DNA of 64,000 bases from Solirubrobacter deserti. Lineage in GTDB: Bacteria > Actinomycetota > Thermoleophilia > Solirubrobacterales > Solirubrobacteraceae. Positions 9,402 through 18,155 of the stretch are shown piece by piece; position 1 is the first letter of the stretch; every line of letters starts with the position of its first letter. Below the pieces are notes generated by a model. That model ran no database searches. It was not told the DNA's origin and was given only the letters and a program-made list of their open reading frames with translations. A program made the translations under genes and the position numbers. The DNA is taken from positions 248,001-312,000 of the forward strand of contig NZ_QPKJ02000001.1 of NCBI RefSeq assembly GCF_003344625.1. Direction: 5' to 3'.

Positions 9402-10294
9402 TCGACACCATGACCGACGAGCAGCTCGCCGAGACCCGCGCGCGCACGCACGAGCGCATCAACGACGAGATCGTCGCGCCGCCGTCGAGGCGTCGTCGCC
9501 GGCTGCCCGCGCTCGGCCTGACCGCCGCCGTGGCGGGGGCCGCGGCCGTCGCCGCCGTCGCGCTCGCGCCGACGAGCGTCCCGACGGCCACCCGGCCGGA
9601 GGTCGCGACCGCCGCGACCGTGCTGCGCGGCCTCGAACCCCAGCCGCTCCCGAAGCTCGGGCCGGGTGAGTTCTACGCCGTCCGGGTCGTCCAGCGCCAG
9701 GCCGAGAACCCGGCCGAGGCGCTCGACTCGCGCTACTGGACGGACGCGAACGGCAAGGTGTTCGAGCGGGTGCTCTATCAGGGCGACGTCAAGCGCGAGG
9801 GCGTGCTCGGCCAGGTCGACGCACGGAACGGCGTGCTAACCCCGGCCGGCGAGGGCTCGTACCCGAGGCTCCCGGAGGACGTGAAGGACGTGCCCGAGGA
9901 TCTCCGCCGGATGGCGCGGACGTTCGGCCTCGAGCGCGACAAGGACGCCGAGCCGACCACGCGCAGCTACGTCCTGGCCGCCTCGGAGCTGGTGTTCGAT
10001 CCCCGCGGGACCTCGCCCGAGGTGCTCCGCGCCGTGTGGGAGGTCCTGTCCGGGCTGCCGGGGATGAAGCTCGTCGGCGACGTCAAGGACCCGCTGGGCC
10101 GGCCCGGCAAGGCCGTCGAAGCCGACGGCGACCCGGTCAACCACGAGGGCGTCGGCGTCCGGCTGATCGTCAACCCCGACTCCGGCCGGCCGCTCGCCTT
10201 CATTCACTACCGCCGCAAGGACGGGGTCGTCAAGCCGTGGCTGGAGACGTTCCGCACCGAGGGCGTCACCAAGGACGCCGACACCCTGCCCTAA
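9398..10294 (+). CDS. Single-pass membrane partner of the ECF sigma factor (CU044_5270-like)
   Basis: This 298-residue protein has a cytosolic N-terminus of about 38 residues ending in a basic stretch (SRRRRRLPA), one transmembrane helix around residues 43-65, and a large outer domain. The layout and its overlap with the ECF sigma gene resemble the CU044_5270 family of actinobacterial sigma-linked proteins. A role as anti-sigma or signal sensor is inferred from position; the N-terminus is too short for a classic zinc-binding anti-sigma domain and no HxxxCxxC motif is present. The stop overlaps the convergent ABC permease gene by 4 bases. Confidence 0.72.
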   Translation: MIDTMTDEQLAETRARTHERINDEIVAPPSRRRRRLPALGLTAAVAGAAAVAAVALAPTSVPTATRPEVATAATVLRGLEPQPLPKLGPGEFYAVRVVQRQAENPAEALDSRYWTDANGKVFERVLYQGDVKREGVLGQVDARNGVLTPAGEGSYPRLPEDVKDVPEDLRRMARTFGLERDKDAEPTTRSYVLAASELVFDPRGTSPEVLRAVWEVLSGLPGMKLVGDVKDPLGRPGKAVEADGDPVNHEGVGVRLIVNPDSGRPLAFIHYRRKDGVVKPWLETFRTEGVTKDADTLP

Positions 10295-11049
10295 CCCCAG
10301 GTGCGCTTGGGGGCGTCCGCCTCGAAGCGCCACAGCGCGATTCCCGCGAAGGCGGCGGTGAACGCGGCGAGCACGGCCAGCGGGCCGAGCACGTCGGTCA
10401 CTCCGCCGCCTTCCAGGATCGCGGTCTGGTAGCCCTCCATCGCCCAGTAGACGGGCGAGACGGGCGCGACCGGCTGCACCCACTCAGGCAGCGAGTCGAC
10501 GGGCACGAAGCCGCCGCCGAGCCCGCCCAGCGCCATCGCCCCGAGGTTGGTCACGGCGTTGACCTGTTGGATGGTCGAGAGCGCGGCGGCGGCCGCGAGC
10601 CCGGCGACCAGGACGAGCAGCGCGAACAGCGCGGCGATCACCACGACGGCCAGCCACGAGCCGCTCACCTCCAGGTCCAGGAACAGCACCCCGAAGCCGA
10701 ACAGCACGACGTGCTGGGCGGCGACGAGCAGGCCCGGCACGGCGAGCTTGCCCGCGAGCAGACGGCGGCCGGAAAGGCCCGCGGCGCGCAGCCGCGGCCA
10801 GGTGCGCCAGCCGTGCTCGCGGAAGATCGCGAAGCCCACGACCGCGATCCCGAACGACGCGAACACGCACGCCATGCCCGGCACGGTCTGCGCGGAGCCG
10901 GGCGCGCCGGCGAAGCCGTTGCTGGCGAGCGTGGACCGCATCGCATCGCTGAGCAGCGTCATCAGCACCAGCGGCATGCCGACGAGCACCGCCGCGGGCA
11001 CGGGGTCGTGGCGCAGCAGGCGCAGCTCGTTGCGGATCACGAGGGCCAC
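10291..11049 (-). CDS. ABC-2 type transporter permease
   Basis: This 252-residue membrane protein has about six hydrophobic helices in an ABC-2 (DrrB/NodJ-like) fold: a first helix after the HDPVPAAVLVGMPLVLM segment, helices near residues 60-75, 108-130, 138-160 and 168-185, a conserved PxxxLPEWVQPVAPVSPVYW loop, and a last helix near 222-240. It would form the pore of an exporter with the ATPase encoded 49 bases upstream. As the last gene of the siderophore operon it is a good candidate for siderophore export. Its 3' end overlaps the convergent sigma-partner gene. Confidence 0.88.
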   Translation of the reverse strand: MALVIRNELRLLRHDPVPAAVLVGMPLVLMTLLSDAMRSTLASNGFAGAPGSAQTVPGMACVFASFGIAVVGFAIFREHGWRTWPRLRAAGLSGRRLLAGKLAVPGLLVAAQHVVLFGFGVLFLDLEVSGSWLAVVVIAALFALLVLVAGLAAAAALSTIQQVNAVTNLGAMALGGLGGGFVPVDSLPEWVQPVAPVSPVYWAMEGYQTAILEGGGVTDVLGPLAVLAAFTAAFAGIALWRFEADAPKRTWG

Positions 11050-11098
11050 CCCGGCCGGGCGGCGAGGTCGCGGGCGCGGGACGGGGGCGGCGCGGCCC

Positions 11099-11884
11099 TC
11101 ACTCCGCCGACCTCCGGCCCGTGAGCGCGAGGTAGGCGGCTTCCAGCGACGGCCGGATCACCTCGGCACGGACGACGTCGTCGCCGAGTCCGTGCAGCGA
11201 CGTGCCCGCGCGGCGCACGGTGCGTCCGTCCGTGTAGGTGATCTCCACGACCGACTCGGCGTGGGCCGCGACCAGCTCGGAGACCGACCCGGTGGCGATG
11301 ATCCGGCCCGCCTCGAGCAGCGCCACGCCCGCGTCGAGCTCCTCGACCTCGGGCAGGTAGTGCGTCGTGTAGACGACCGCGGCGCCGTCGCTCGCCAGCT
11401 CGAGCACCGCGCGCAGGATGGCGCTGCGCGTCTGCGTGTCCGCGCCCGCCGTCGGCTCGTCGAGCAGCACCAGCCGCGGCCGGTGGACGACCGCGAGCGC
11501 CGTGTGCAGGCGCCGCTGCTCGCCGCCGCTCAACGTGCCGGCCGCGCGGTCGGCCAGCTCGGTGAGGACGAACGGCGCCAGCAGCCGCTCCGCCCGCCGC
11601 CGCGACACGCCGTGGAGCTCCGCGAACGCCCACAGGTTCTCGCGCACGGTCAGCGACGGGTAGATGCCGATGTCCTGCGGTGCCAGCCCGGGGCGACCGC
11701 GCACGGACACGCTTCCCGCGTCGGCCTTCAGCAGCCCCGCCGCGATCGAGACGAGCGTCGACTTGCCCGCGCCGTTGGGGCCGAGCAACGCGACGACCTC
11801 GCCGGCTCCGACCTCGAAGTCCACGCCGTCCAGCGCGGTCCGCTCGCCGTAGCGCTTGACCACGCCGGCGAGCGCGAGGCTCAC
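11099..11884 (-). CDS. ABC transporter ATP-binding protein (DrrA-like exporter subunit)
   Basis: This 261-residue ATPase has Walker A LLGPNGAGKST, Q-loop LAPQDIGIYPSLTV, signature LSGGEQRR and Walker B LVLLDEPTAGAD, followed by the H-loop TTHYLPE. The C-terminal extension (after residue ~210) is typical of DrrA-like drug/polyketide exporters. GTG 11884 overlaps the stop of the upstream acetyltransferase in a GTGA, which ties it to the siderophore biosynthetic genes. With the ABC-2 permease it most likely exports the siderophore; export of another compound cannot be excluded. Confidence 0.92.
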   Translation of the reverse strand: MSLALAGVVKRYGERTALDGVDFEVGAGEVVALLGPNGAGKSTLVSIAAGLLKADAGSVSVRGRPGLAPQDIGIYPSLTVRENLWAFAELHGVSRRRAERLLAPFVLTELADRAAGTLSGGEQRRLHTALAVVHRPRLVLLDEPTAGADTQTRSAILRAVLELASDGAAVVYTTHYLPEVEELDAGVALLEAGRIIATGSVSELVAAHAESVVEITYTDGRTVRRAGTSLHGLGDDVVRAEVIRPSLEAAYLALTGRRSAE

Positions 11885-12474
11885 GCGGAGACCCGGCGGC
11901 GCCGGGCGGAGAGCCGCTCGAAGTCCGAGCGCTCGCAGACCATGAACGCCGCGCGCTTGTCCGGCAGGTCGATCTCCTGCTGCTTGCGGAAGCCCAGGAA
12001 CGCGAGCAGCGAGAGGAAGTTGTGGTTGCGGACGTCCGGCTCGCCGACGATCCGTAGCACGCCCGGGCGCTTGAACAGGAAGCGCACGACGGCACGCCCG
12101 ATCGCGACGGAGTAGCGGCCGAGGTGCTCCTCGTCGCCGATCAGCACGTGCGCGCCGATGTCGCCCGGCAGGATCGGGGCGTGGGCGCCCAACACGTCCC
12201 GTGCGGGGTCGTAGACCTCGATGTAGCCGACGGCCATGTCGTCCACGTAGCCGAGCAACGGCGAACGCGCCGGGTCCTCGTTCTGGCGCACGAGGTAGTC
12301 GCGGATCCAGTCCGTCGGCCAGTCCATCGCCCAGAACGGCACCACGTGCGGCTTGTGCATCCACGTGTGCAGCAGTTCGGTGTCGTACTCGGGCAGCGCA
12401 GGGCGCGCCCACAGCTTGCGGTCGAGCGCGGGTTCGTACTCGGTGTGGACGGCGAGCTCGGAGTGCGAGTTCAT
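11881..12474 (-). CDS. IucB-like GNAT acyltransferase (siderophore biosynthesis)
   Basis: This 197-residue acetyl-CoA-dependent N-acyltransferase is of the siderophore type (Acetyltransf_8). Family features are the WAMDWPTDWIRDYL segment, the YIEVYDPARDVLG strand (acceptor side), the IGDEEHLGRYSVAIGRAVVRFLF CoA-binding region and the C-terminal GFRKQQEIDLPDKRAAFMVC. In the aerobactin route IucB acylates N6-hydroxylysine to the hydroxamate; this is the best guess here. The ATG overlaps the upstream NIS synthetase stop (ATGA). A second domain of the same family is fused to the first NIS synthetase of the operon (15316-17352), so the locus has two such enzymes. Confidence 0.87.
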   Translation of the reverse strand: MNSHSELAVHTEYEPALDRKLWARPALPEYDTELLHTWMHKPHVVPFWAMDWPTDWIRDYLVRQNEDPARSPLLGYVDDMAVGYIEVYDPARDVLGAHAPILPGDIGAHVLIGDEEHLGRYSVAIGRAVVRFLFKRPGVLRIVGEPDVRNHNFLSLLAFLGFRKQQEIDLPDKRAAFMVCERSDFERLSARRRRVSA

Positions 12475-14099
12475 GGCGCGAGCGGGTTCTCGATCCAGCC
12501 GACCGCCGCGGCAACCGGGCGCGAGGCGGCGTCGGTGTAGCCGCGCTCGAGCATCCGCACGCGGTTCAGGCACAGCTTCACGAACGCGGGCGCCTCCATG
12601 TCGAACAGCGCGAAGCGGTCCTCGAGCTCCGGGAAGCGCGCCTGGTAGCGGGCGACGGCGCGCTCGCCCAGCGCCCAGAACGCCGACTCCGCGAAGCCGA
12701 GCCGGTCCTCGAGGATCTCCGCCAGGTAGCGATGCACGCACACCAGCAGGCCGCCCTGGATCCACTGCACGAGGATCGCGGCCTCGACGCCGTCGCCGAG
12801 CGCCGCGCGCACGTCGGCGGGCATGTCGGCCAGCTCGGGCAAGGGATCTGACGAGACCATCATGTCGTCCACGAAGTCCTTCACGACCAGCCGCGCGGGC
12901 GCGTCGTCGCGCAGCACGAGCATGCAGTTCTGCGCGTGCGGGGAGAAGGCGGCGCCGTAGCAGTAGAGCATGTGCAACAGCGGCGGAAGCGTGACCTCGT
13001 GCAGGCGCGCGACCCACTCCTCGACGGTGAGGCCCGAGCGCGCGATCAGCGGCTCGACGAACGCGACGCCGTGCGGGTCCGTGTGCAGCAACGCGGCCAG
13101 GCTGATCGCGCGCTCGCCCTCGTGCAGATACGTGTCCACCGACTCGCGCCAGATCGCGCCGAGCAGCTCCGTGTGCTGGTACGGCACGTCCGCGACCGCC
13201 TCGAACGCGGGGTGCGCGACGCTCACCGACGCGACCTCGCCGAGCAGGATCACGCCCGTCTCGCGCAGGAACGCGTCGCTCAGCACGCGCTCCTGCAGCC
13301 AGGCCGAGAGCGCCGGCGCGGCGAGCGTGCGGTCCCGCGGGAGGCCGCGCCACACCGACGTGTTCAGGATCGAGAGCGAGAGCTTGAGGTGGTGGCGGCC
13401 GGGCGCGTCGGCGTCCGCGAGCGTGCGGATCGACTGCTGCGGCAGCCAGCGGCCGTCGCGCTCGCCGAGGAAGCGGATGCGCCCGCGCGCGATGTCGCCC
13501 GCGTAGAGCTGCTGGATCCGGTGGTCCCACTGCCACGGGTGCACCGGCACCAGCTCGGAGAGGGGTTGGCCGCGCCAGTCGGCGTCCTCGACCGCGAGCC
13601 AGTAGATCGGGACCGCGCGGCGCGCCTCGGGCGCGTAGCGGCGCAGGTCGCCCGCGCCGAAGCCGACCCGGCCCTTGCTCGCGACGATCCACGGATGCCC
13701 GCGCAGCTCGCCCTCGAGCTCGAGCGGGTCGAGGTCGATCAGGTCGGCGGCGGGCGCGCCGCGTTCGAGCTGGTGGGCGTCGGAGACCAGCGTGGACGCG
13801 ATCTCGCCGATCAGCCCCGCGGTGGTCGAGGGGTCCACGCCGAGCAGCGGCGCGCCGATCGCGATCACCATGTCGGCGTCCGGCAGCGGGATCTCCACAC
13901 CCTCGTGCGTCGCCCGCAGCGAGGCCGGGTCCACACGCGCGTGGCCCATCGAGCGCCGGCGCGCGGCGTAGTGCAGCGCGTAGTCACCCAGCGTCAGCGT
14001 CCACTCGTCGCCGCGCACCTCCGGCTGCAGCAGCTCTTCGAACTCGAGCTCGGTGAGCAGCTTCGCGATCAGCTCGCGGTTCGCGCGCTCCCAGCTCAT
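12471..14099 (-). CDS. IucA/IucC-family NIS siderophore synthetase
   Basis: This 542-residue cytosolic ATP-dependent synthetase would join a carboxylate (usually citrate or a citryl intermediate) to the hydroxamate amine. Conserved IucA/C features include VPVHPWQWDH (His and Trp of the ATP site), SIRTLADADAPGRHHLKLSLSI split around residues 235-260, the C-terminal HAQNCMLVLRDDAP segment (equivalent to the HxQN motif) and the VVKDFVDDM strand. Length is normal for a stand-alone NIS synthetase. ATG 14099 overlaps the hydroxylase stop and the gene's stop overlaps the next ATG, so it is coupled on both sides. The IucC-like second condensation is a plausible role. Confidence 0.93.
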   Translation of the reverse strand: MSWERANRELIAKLLTELEFEELLQPEVRGDEWTLTLGDYALHYAARRRSMGHARVDPASLRATHEGVEIPLPDADMVIAIGAPLLGVDPSTTAGLIGEIASTLVSDAHQLERGAPAADLIDLDPLELEGELRGHPWIVASKGRVGFGAGDLRRYAPEARRAVPIYWLAVEDADWRGQPLSELVPVHPWQWDHRIQQLYAGDIARGRIRFLGERDGRWLPQQSIRTLADADAPGRHHLKLSLSILNTSVWRGLPRDRTLAAPALSAWLQERVLSDAFLRETGVILLGEVASVSVAHPAFEAVADVPYQHTELLGAIWRESVDTYLHEGERAISLAALLHTDPHGVAFVEPLIARSGLTVEEWVARLHEVTLPPLLHMLYCYGAAFSPHAQNCMLVLRDDAPARLVVKDFVDDMMVSSDPLPELADMPADVRAALGDGVEAAILVQWIQGGLLVCVHRYLAEILEDRLGFAESAFWALGERAVARYQARFPELEDRFALFDMEAPAFVKLCLNRVRMLERGYTDAASRPVAAAVGWIENPLAP

Positions 14100-15316
14100 G
14101 CGGCGGCGACGCCGAAGGTCTGGAACACGTTGCGCTCGCGCACGGCGTACACCTCGCGGCCGAGCAGCGCGTTGACGATCACGGCGTTGCGGTGTGCGCC
14201 GAGGCCGAGGTCGGGCGCGCCGACGCCGTGCGTGTGCAGCTCGCCGTTCTGCACGAACAGGGTGGAGGGCGAGCCGTCCGCGAGCCGCAGCCGGTAGTCG
14301 ATCTCCACCACGGGCCGGCCCGCCGTGTCGCGCGCGAGCAGGTGGCCGGGGACCGGGATCGGCGCGGGCTCGTAGCCCGTCGCGAGGATCGTCACGTCGG
14401 CTTGGTGCGTGAAGTCGACGCCCTGGTCGAGCTGGCGGAAGCTCAGGCGGCGCCCTTCGACCCCGCGCAGCTCGCAGCGCGCCGAGTAGCGCACGTCCGG
14501 CTCGCCGTCGATGCTGCGGCGGTACAGCAGGTCGTAGATGCGCTCGCTGGTCTCGGCCGAGATGCCCTTGTAGAGCAGGTCCTGGTTGGCGCGCAGCGCG
14601 TCGCGCTTCTCCTGGGGCAGCGCGTGGAAGTACGCCGTGTACTCGGGCGAGAAGTGCTCGAGGCCGAGCTTGGAGTACTCCATCGGGAGAAAGCCCGGGC
14701 TGCGCGTGAACCAGTCGAGCCGGCCGTGGCCGTGCTCGAGCAGGTCGGCGAAGATCTCCGCCGCCGACTGGCCCGAGCCGATCACCGCGACCGACCCGGC
14801 GTTCAGCGCGCGGTCGCGCACGCCGAGGTAGCCGGACGAGTGCGTGAGGCCCTTGGCGAACCCGGGGAGCGAAGGCACGCAGCCGACGCCGAGCACGACG
14901 TGCTTGGCGCGGTGCTCGACGCCGCGGGCCCACACGCTCCATCCACCTGCGCTCGGCCGGATGGCGTCCACGCGGTGGCCGAAGCGCACGGCGCCCAGCT
15001 GCTCGGACACCCAGCGGCAGTAGGCCTCGAACTCGCGCCGCAGCACGTGGAAGTGCTCGCGGAAGTAGAAGCGGTACAGCCGGCCCTGCTCGTGCAGGTA
15101 GCTCAGGAACGAGTAGCGGCTCGTGGGGTCGGCGAGCGTGACCAGATCGGCCAGGAACGGGACCTGGATCTCGGCGTCCGGGAGCATCAGGCCCGGGTGC
15201 CAGACGAAGCTGTCCTTGTCGTCGAAGAAGACGGCGTCGACGTCCTCGAGCGGGTCCAGCAGCGCCGCGAGGCCCAGGTTGAACGGGCCGAGGCCCACGC
15301 CGATCACGTCATGCAT
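14096..15316 (-). CDS. L-lysine/L-ornithine N-hydroxylase, IucD-like
   Basis: This 406-residue FAD- and NADPH-dependent N-hydroxylating monooxygenase makes the hydroxylamine needed for a hydroxamate siderophore. Visible are the N-terminal FAD loop GVGLGPFNLGLAAL, the WHPGLMLPDAEIQVPFLADL segment typical of IucD/PvdA, the NADPH loop VIGSGQSAAEIFADLL near residue 165, and the ATGYEP motif near residue 325. Ornithine and lysine enzymes are hard to tell apart by eye; absence of a decarboxylase and presence of two NIS synthetases favour lysine and an aerobactin-like product. ATG 15316 shares a base with the previous stop (TGATG). Confidence 0.93.
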   Translation of the reverse strand: MHDVIGVGLGPFNLGLAALLDPLEDVDAVFFDDKDSFVWHPGLMLPDAEIQVPFLADLVTLADPTSRYSFLSYLHEQGRLYRFYFREHFHVLRREFEAYCRWVSEQLGAVRFGHRVDAIRPSAGGWSVWARGVEHRAKHVVLGVGCVPSLPGFAKGLTHSSGYLGVRDRALNAGSVAVIGSGQSAAEIFADLLEHGHGRLDWFTRSPGFLPMEYSKLGLEHFSPEYTAYFHALPQEKRDALRANQDLLYKGISAETSERIYDLLYRRSIDGEPDVRYSARCELRGVEGRRLSFRQLDQGVDFTHQADVTILATGYEPAPIPVPGHLLARDTAGRPVVEIDYRLRLADGSPSTLFVQNGELHTHGVGAPDLGLGAHRNAVIVNALLGREVYAVRERNVFQTFGVAAA

Positions 15317-17352
15317 CAGTCCCACACCACCAGCGCCGCGCGCTTGTGCGGCAGGTCGATTTCGCCGCGGATCTCGCCGCCGAGCGCCTGGCAGAACGCG
15401 AGCATGCGGCCGTTGCGGGCGTCGGGCTCGCACACGGTGCGGCCGTGGTGGCCCTCGACCAGCTGGCGGACGAGCGCGCGCGGGACGCCCGTCCCGGCGT
15501 AGGCCTCGGCCACGAGCAGGTGCAGGCCGCGGTCGTCGGGGTGGGCGGCGTAATGGCGGGCGAGCTCGTCCTCGACCGCCCAGTAGGTCTCCACGTACGC
15601 GAACGGCTCGCCGTCGGCGTAGGCGACGTGCGGCGTGACGTGGCCGAGGCCGTCCAGGTAGGTGCGCACGTCGTCGACCTCGCCCCACCACTGTGCGACA
15701 CGCGGCTCACGCATCCACCGCTGCAGCAGCTCGTGGTGGGACTCCGTGACCTCCACCAGCTCGATCGTGGGCGTGAGCGGGTTGGGAATCGTGACGTAGA
15801 CGGACTGGGTGCTGATGTCCCCGACCAGCTCGTCCATGTCGTGCAGGCGCGTGCGCAGGTTGGCCTTGCACGGCCACGTGGCGTCGTCGAGCAGGCGGTC
15901 CAGCAGGGAGTGCGGATAGCGGCCGCCGGCCTTGCGCTCGCGGGCGAGCGTGTCGCGCAGGTCGCCGAGCAGGAGGGGCTCATCGATCCCGCCGCCCGCC
16001 CCGAGCGCGTCGATGACGCCGAGTGCGTTGTTGAGGAACGGGTAGTAGACGAGCCGCTCGTCGGCCAGCGCCTCGGAGAAGATCGACTCGGTCGCCTCGC
16101 CGTGCTGGGGGAGGACCGCGCAGATGTCCGCGTGCGCGGCCTCGCGGTGGAAGTAGCCCTGGCTGTCGCGGATCAGCGCGTGCTCGGGCATCCCGTCGGC
16201 GGCGAGGCGCAGGAGCGTGTTCTGCTGATGCGGCTCGTACGTGAGGCCGACGTCCAGGTAGAGCCGCACGAGGCTCACGATCACGGTCTGCAGGTAGGCC
16301 TGGAACCACTCGCGCTCACGGCCCGCCGCCAGGTTGGCCAGGCGCGAGCGGCCGCCGAACGGGTGGTCCTGGCAGAGCACGGTGAGCGCCGAGACGTCGC
16401 CTTCGAACGCGTTCTCCCGGAACAGGACCGAGAAGCCGTCGTGGTCGGGCACCTGCAGGTACGCGGGGTCGTGGACCACGGTCAGGTGCGGCGCCGCGGC
16501 GCGCGCCTGTTCGCCGACGATCGTCCCGTCCAACCGCTTGGCCTCGACCGCGCGGCGCAGCTCCTTCGGCAGCGTCACGCGCATCGAGTTGGTCACGCGC
16601 GCGTGCAGGCTGAACTTGAGCTGGTACGGCCACTGCGCGTTGTAGACGGTGCGGACGCTGCTCGTGGGGGTGACGGGCGCGCCCTGCGGACCGAGGTCGA
16701 TCACGGCGCCGGTGGTGAACAGCGTCGACGCGGCGCGGGCGAGGAAGCCGGCCTCCCACGGGTGGGCGGGGATCAGGATCCGGCCGGGCGGCGCGCTCTC
16801 GCCGAGCAGCTGCTCCGCGAGCTGTGGTGCGGGCGTGCCCGTGGCGCTGTCGTGGACGACGAGCCGGGACTCGACCGACAGCCAGTGCAGCGGGAAGTGC
16901 GGCTGCAGCTCGGGCGCGTACTGGGCGAGCCGGCCGCTCAGTCCCTTCGGCGTCGGGTGCAGCGGGTGGCCGAGGACGAGCGCCTGATCTGAGTCGATGA
17001 ACGACAGCGGCTCAGGCGCGAACAAGCGGTCGAGATCCGGCGTGCGCGCCTCCACGTACCCACGGACGCACTCCAGGCTCGCCTCCACCCGGTCCAGCAG
17101 CGCCTGCGCCGACGTGCCGGGGTCCAGCTGGAGGGAGATGCGCCGCGCCAGCTCGGTCGGCGTGACCGGCACGGGGCCGAAGCGGTGGTGCAGCGTGCGC
17201 GAACGGTACAGCAGCTCCGCCTCGACGCCGAGGTCGTTGAACACGGCGCGGTCCTCACGGAACGTCGCCGTGCCGCCCTCACGCAAGTAGCAGTTCAGGA
17301 GCGTCGTGGTGGCCGCCAGAGCAGCGGCATCCTGGCGAGGCGGAGCAAGCAA
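15316..17352 (-). CDS. NIS siderophore synthetase fused to a C-terminal GNAT acyltransferase
   Basis: This 678-residue protein begins the siderophore operon. Residues 1 to about 525 are an IucA/IucC synthetase: LLNCYLREGG, ILIPAHPWEAGFL, TPTSSVRTVYNAQWPYQLKF and EPHQQNTLLRL (HQQN ATP-site motif). Residues about 530-678 are a GNAT domain of the IucB type (LQRWMREPRVAQWWGE, YVETYWAVED, LLVAEAYAGTGVPRALVRQL, GEIDLPHKRAALVVW). It therefore joins acylation of the hydroxylamine and the first condensation in one chain. The start is the TTG at 17352, preceded by GGCGGG; no better start lies between it and the dtxR-type gene. A DtxR-like palindrome at 17367-17382 lies just upstream. Confidence 0.92.
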   Translation of the reverse strand: MLAPPRQDAAALAATTTLLNCYLREGGTATFREDRAVFNDLGVEAELLYRSRTLHHRFGPVPVTPTELARRISLQLDPGTSAQALLDRVEASLECVRGYVEARTPDLDRLFAPEPLSFIDSDQALVLGHPLHPTPKGLSGRLAQYAPELQPHFPLHWLSVESRLVVHDSATGTPAPQLAEQLLGESAPPGRILIPAHPWEAGFLARAASTLFTTGAVIDLGPQGAPVTPTSSVRTVYNAQWPYQLKFSLHARVTNSMRVTLPKELRRAVEAKRLDGTIVGEQARAAAPHLTVVHDPAYLQVPDHDGFSVLFRENAFEGDVSALTVLCQDHPFGGRSRLANLAAGREREWFQAYLQTVIVSLVRLYLDVGLTYEPHQQNTLLRLAADGMPEHALIRDSQGYFHREAAHADICAVLPQHGEATESIFSEALADERLVYYPFLNNALGVIDALGAGGGIDEPLLLGDLRDTLARERKAGGRYPHSLLDRLLDDATWPCKANLRTRLHDMDELVGDISTQSVYVTIPNPLTPTIELVEVTESHHELLQRWMREPRVAQWWGEVDDVRTYLDGLGHVTPHVAYADGEPFAYVETYWAVEDELARHYAAHPDDRGLHLLVAEAYAGTGVPRALVRQLVEGHHGRTVCEPDARNGRMLAFCQALGGEIRGEIDLPHKRAALVVWD

Positions 17353-17366
17353 CCCGCCAGATCCTA

Positions 17367-17382
17367 GTAAAGGTGCCTTGAC
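17367..17382. promoter_or_regulatory. Candidate DtxR/IdeR-type operator before the siderophore operon
   Basis: GTAAAGGTGCCTTGAC is an imperfect palindrome built on AAGG..CCTT: 12 of its 16 bases match its own reverse complement. It lies in the 33-base gap between the regulator's stop and the TTG start of the first biosynthetic gene, where a repressor would block transcription of that operon. It agrees 12 of 16 with the sequence at 18137-18152 that precedes the import operon. The match to the classical IdeR consensus is only partial. Confidence 0.45.
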
Positions 17383-17385
17383 GTC

Positions 17386-18084
17386 TCAAGAATCGTCGCT
17401 GCGGCGGACATACAGCCCGCGCGCGGCGCGATCGGCGATGAACTGCTCGCCGTCCCCCGAGATGAGGATCTTGCGGTGGCCCGCAGCCGGCTGGATGTCC
17501 CGCACCTCGACCTTCGCGCCCGGCTGCAGCCCCTCGGCCGCGAACCAGGACAACAGCCCGCCGTCCTGCTCGGTCAGCCGCACGATCTCGCCTGTGTCAC
17601 CCGCCGCCAGGTCGGCCAGGCTGACCAGCTCACGGCTCTCCTCGCGGTCCTGCTGCGGCGCGACCGGCCAGCCGTGCGGGCAGCGCTCGGGGTAGCCGAG
17701 CTTGGCGTGCAGCCGTTCCACCATGTCGTCGGTGAACCCGGCCGCGACCCGCGACGCGTGCTCGTGCGCCTCGGCGGGGTCGTACTCGAGCATGTCCGTG
17801 AGGAAGCGCTCGACGATCCGGTTGCGCCGGATGACCCCCTCGGCCCGCTCCGTGCCGGCCTCGGTGAGCACCAGCTCGCGGCCGGTGCCCTTCTCCAGCA
17901 GGCCCTCGGCGGTGAGGCGCTTGAGCATCTCGCCGACCGCCGTCCGCGACACTCCGAGCGCGTCGGCGACGCGCGCCGCGATCGCCGCCGGAGGCTTCGC
18001 CGGCTCGTACACGCCAATGGGCGAGACGAGCAGGTGGATCGCCTCCAGGTAGTCGTCGATCGAGTGTCCGTGGGGCTTGCTCAT
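17386..18084 (-). CDS. DtxR/IdeR-family metal-dependent transcriptional regulator
   Basis: This 232-residue iron- or manganese-sensing repressor has an N-terminal winged helix (IDDYLEAIHLL; ARVADALGVSRTAVGEMLKRL recognition helix; LVLTEAG wing), a metal-binding dimerisation domain (VERFLTDMLEYDPAEAHEHASRV split over residues 95-118, with Glu/His ligands and CPHGWPV) and a C-terminal SH3-like FeoA domain (about residues 160-228). That full three-domain length is typical of DtxR/IdeR. Start ATG 18084 is preferred over TTG 18093. Its place between the siderophore and import operons makes iron repression of both the natural reading. Confidence 0.93.
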   Translation of the reverse strand: MSKPHGHSIDDYLEAIHLLVSPIGVYEPAKPPAAIAARVADALGVSRTAVGEMLKRLTAEGLLEKGTGRELVLTEAGTERAEGVIRRNRIVERFLTDMLEYDPAEAHEHASRVAAGFTDDMVERLHAKLGYPERCPHGWPVAPQQDREESRELVSLADLAAGDTGEIVRLTEQDGGLLSWFAAEGLQPGAKVEVRDIQPAAGHRKILISGDGEQFIADRAARGLYVRRSDDS

Positions 18085-18136
18085 CCTGCACAAGCATAGT
18101 GCTCGGAATCTGACCTCACCAAACTTGGCAGCCCTT

Positions 18137-18152
18137 GTTAGGGTGGGTTGAC
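18137..18152. promoter_or_regulatory. Candidate metal-regulator operator before the iron import operon
   Basis: GTTAGGGTGGGTTGAC ends 3 bases before the ATG of the secreted protein at 18156. It contains the TTAGG half-site of the IdeR box and agrees 12 of 16 with the palindrome at 17367-17382 on the other side of the regulator gene. It overlaps CCCT-TGTT-AGGG (18132-18143), another small inverted repeat. The 71-base spacer must also hold the leftward regulator promoter, so one protein bound here could control both directions. Confidence 0.38.
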
Positions 18153-18155
18153 GAC

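Noticed and set aside
12936..15502. Plus-strand open frames opposite the siderophore genes
   Set aside because: They are complements of the IucA/C and hydroxylase genes, rich in Arg, Glu and Val, with no family features.
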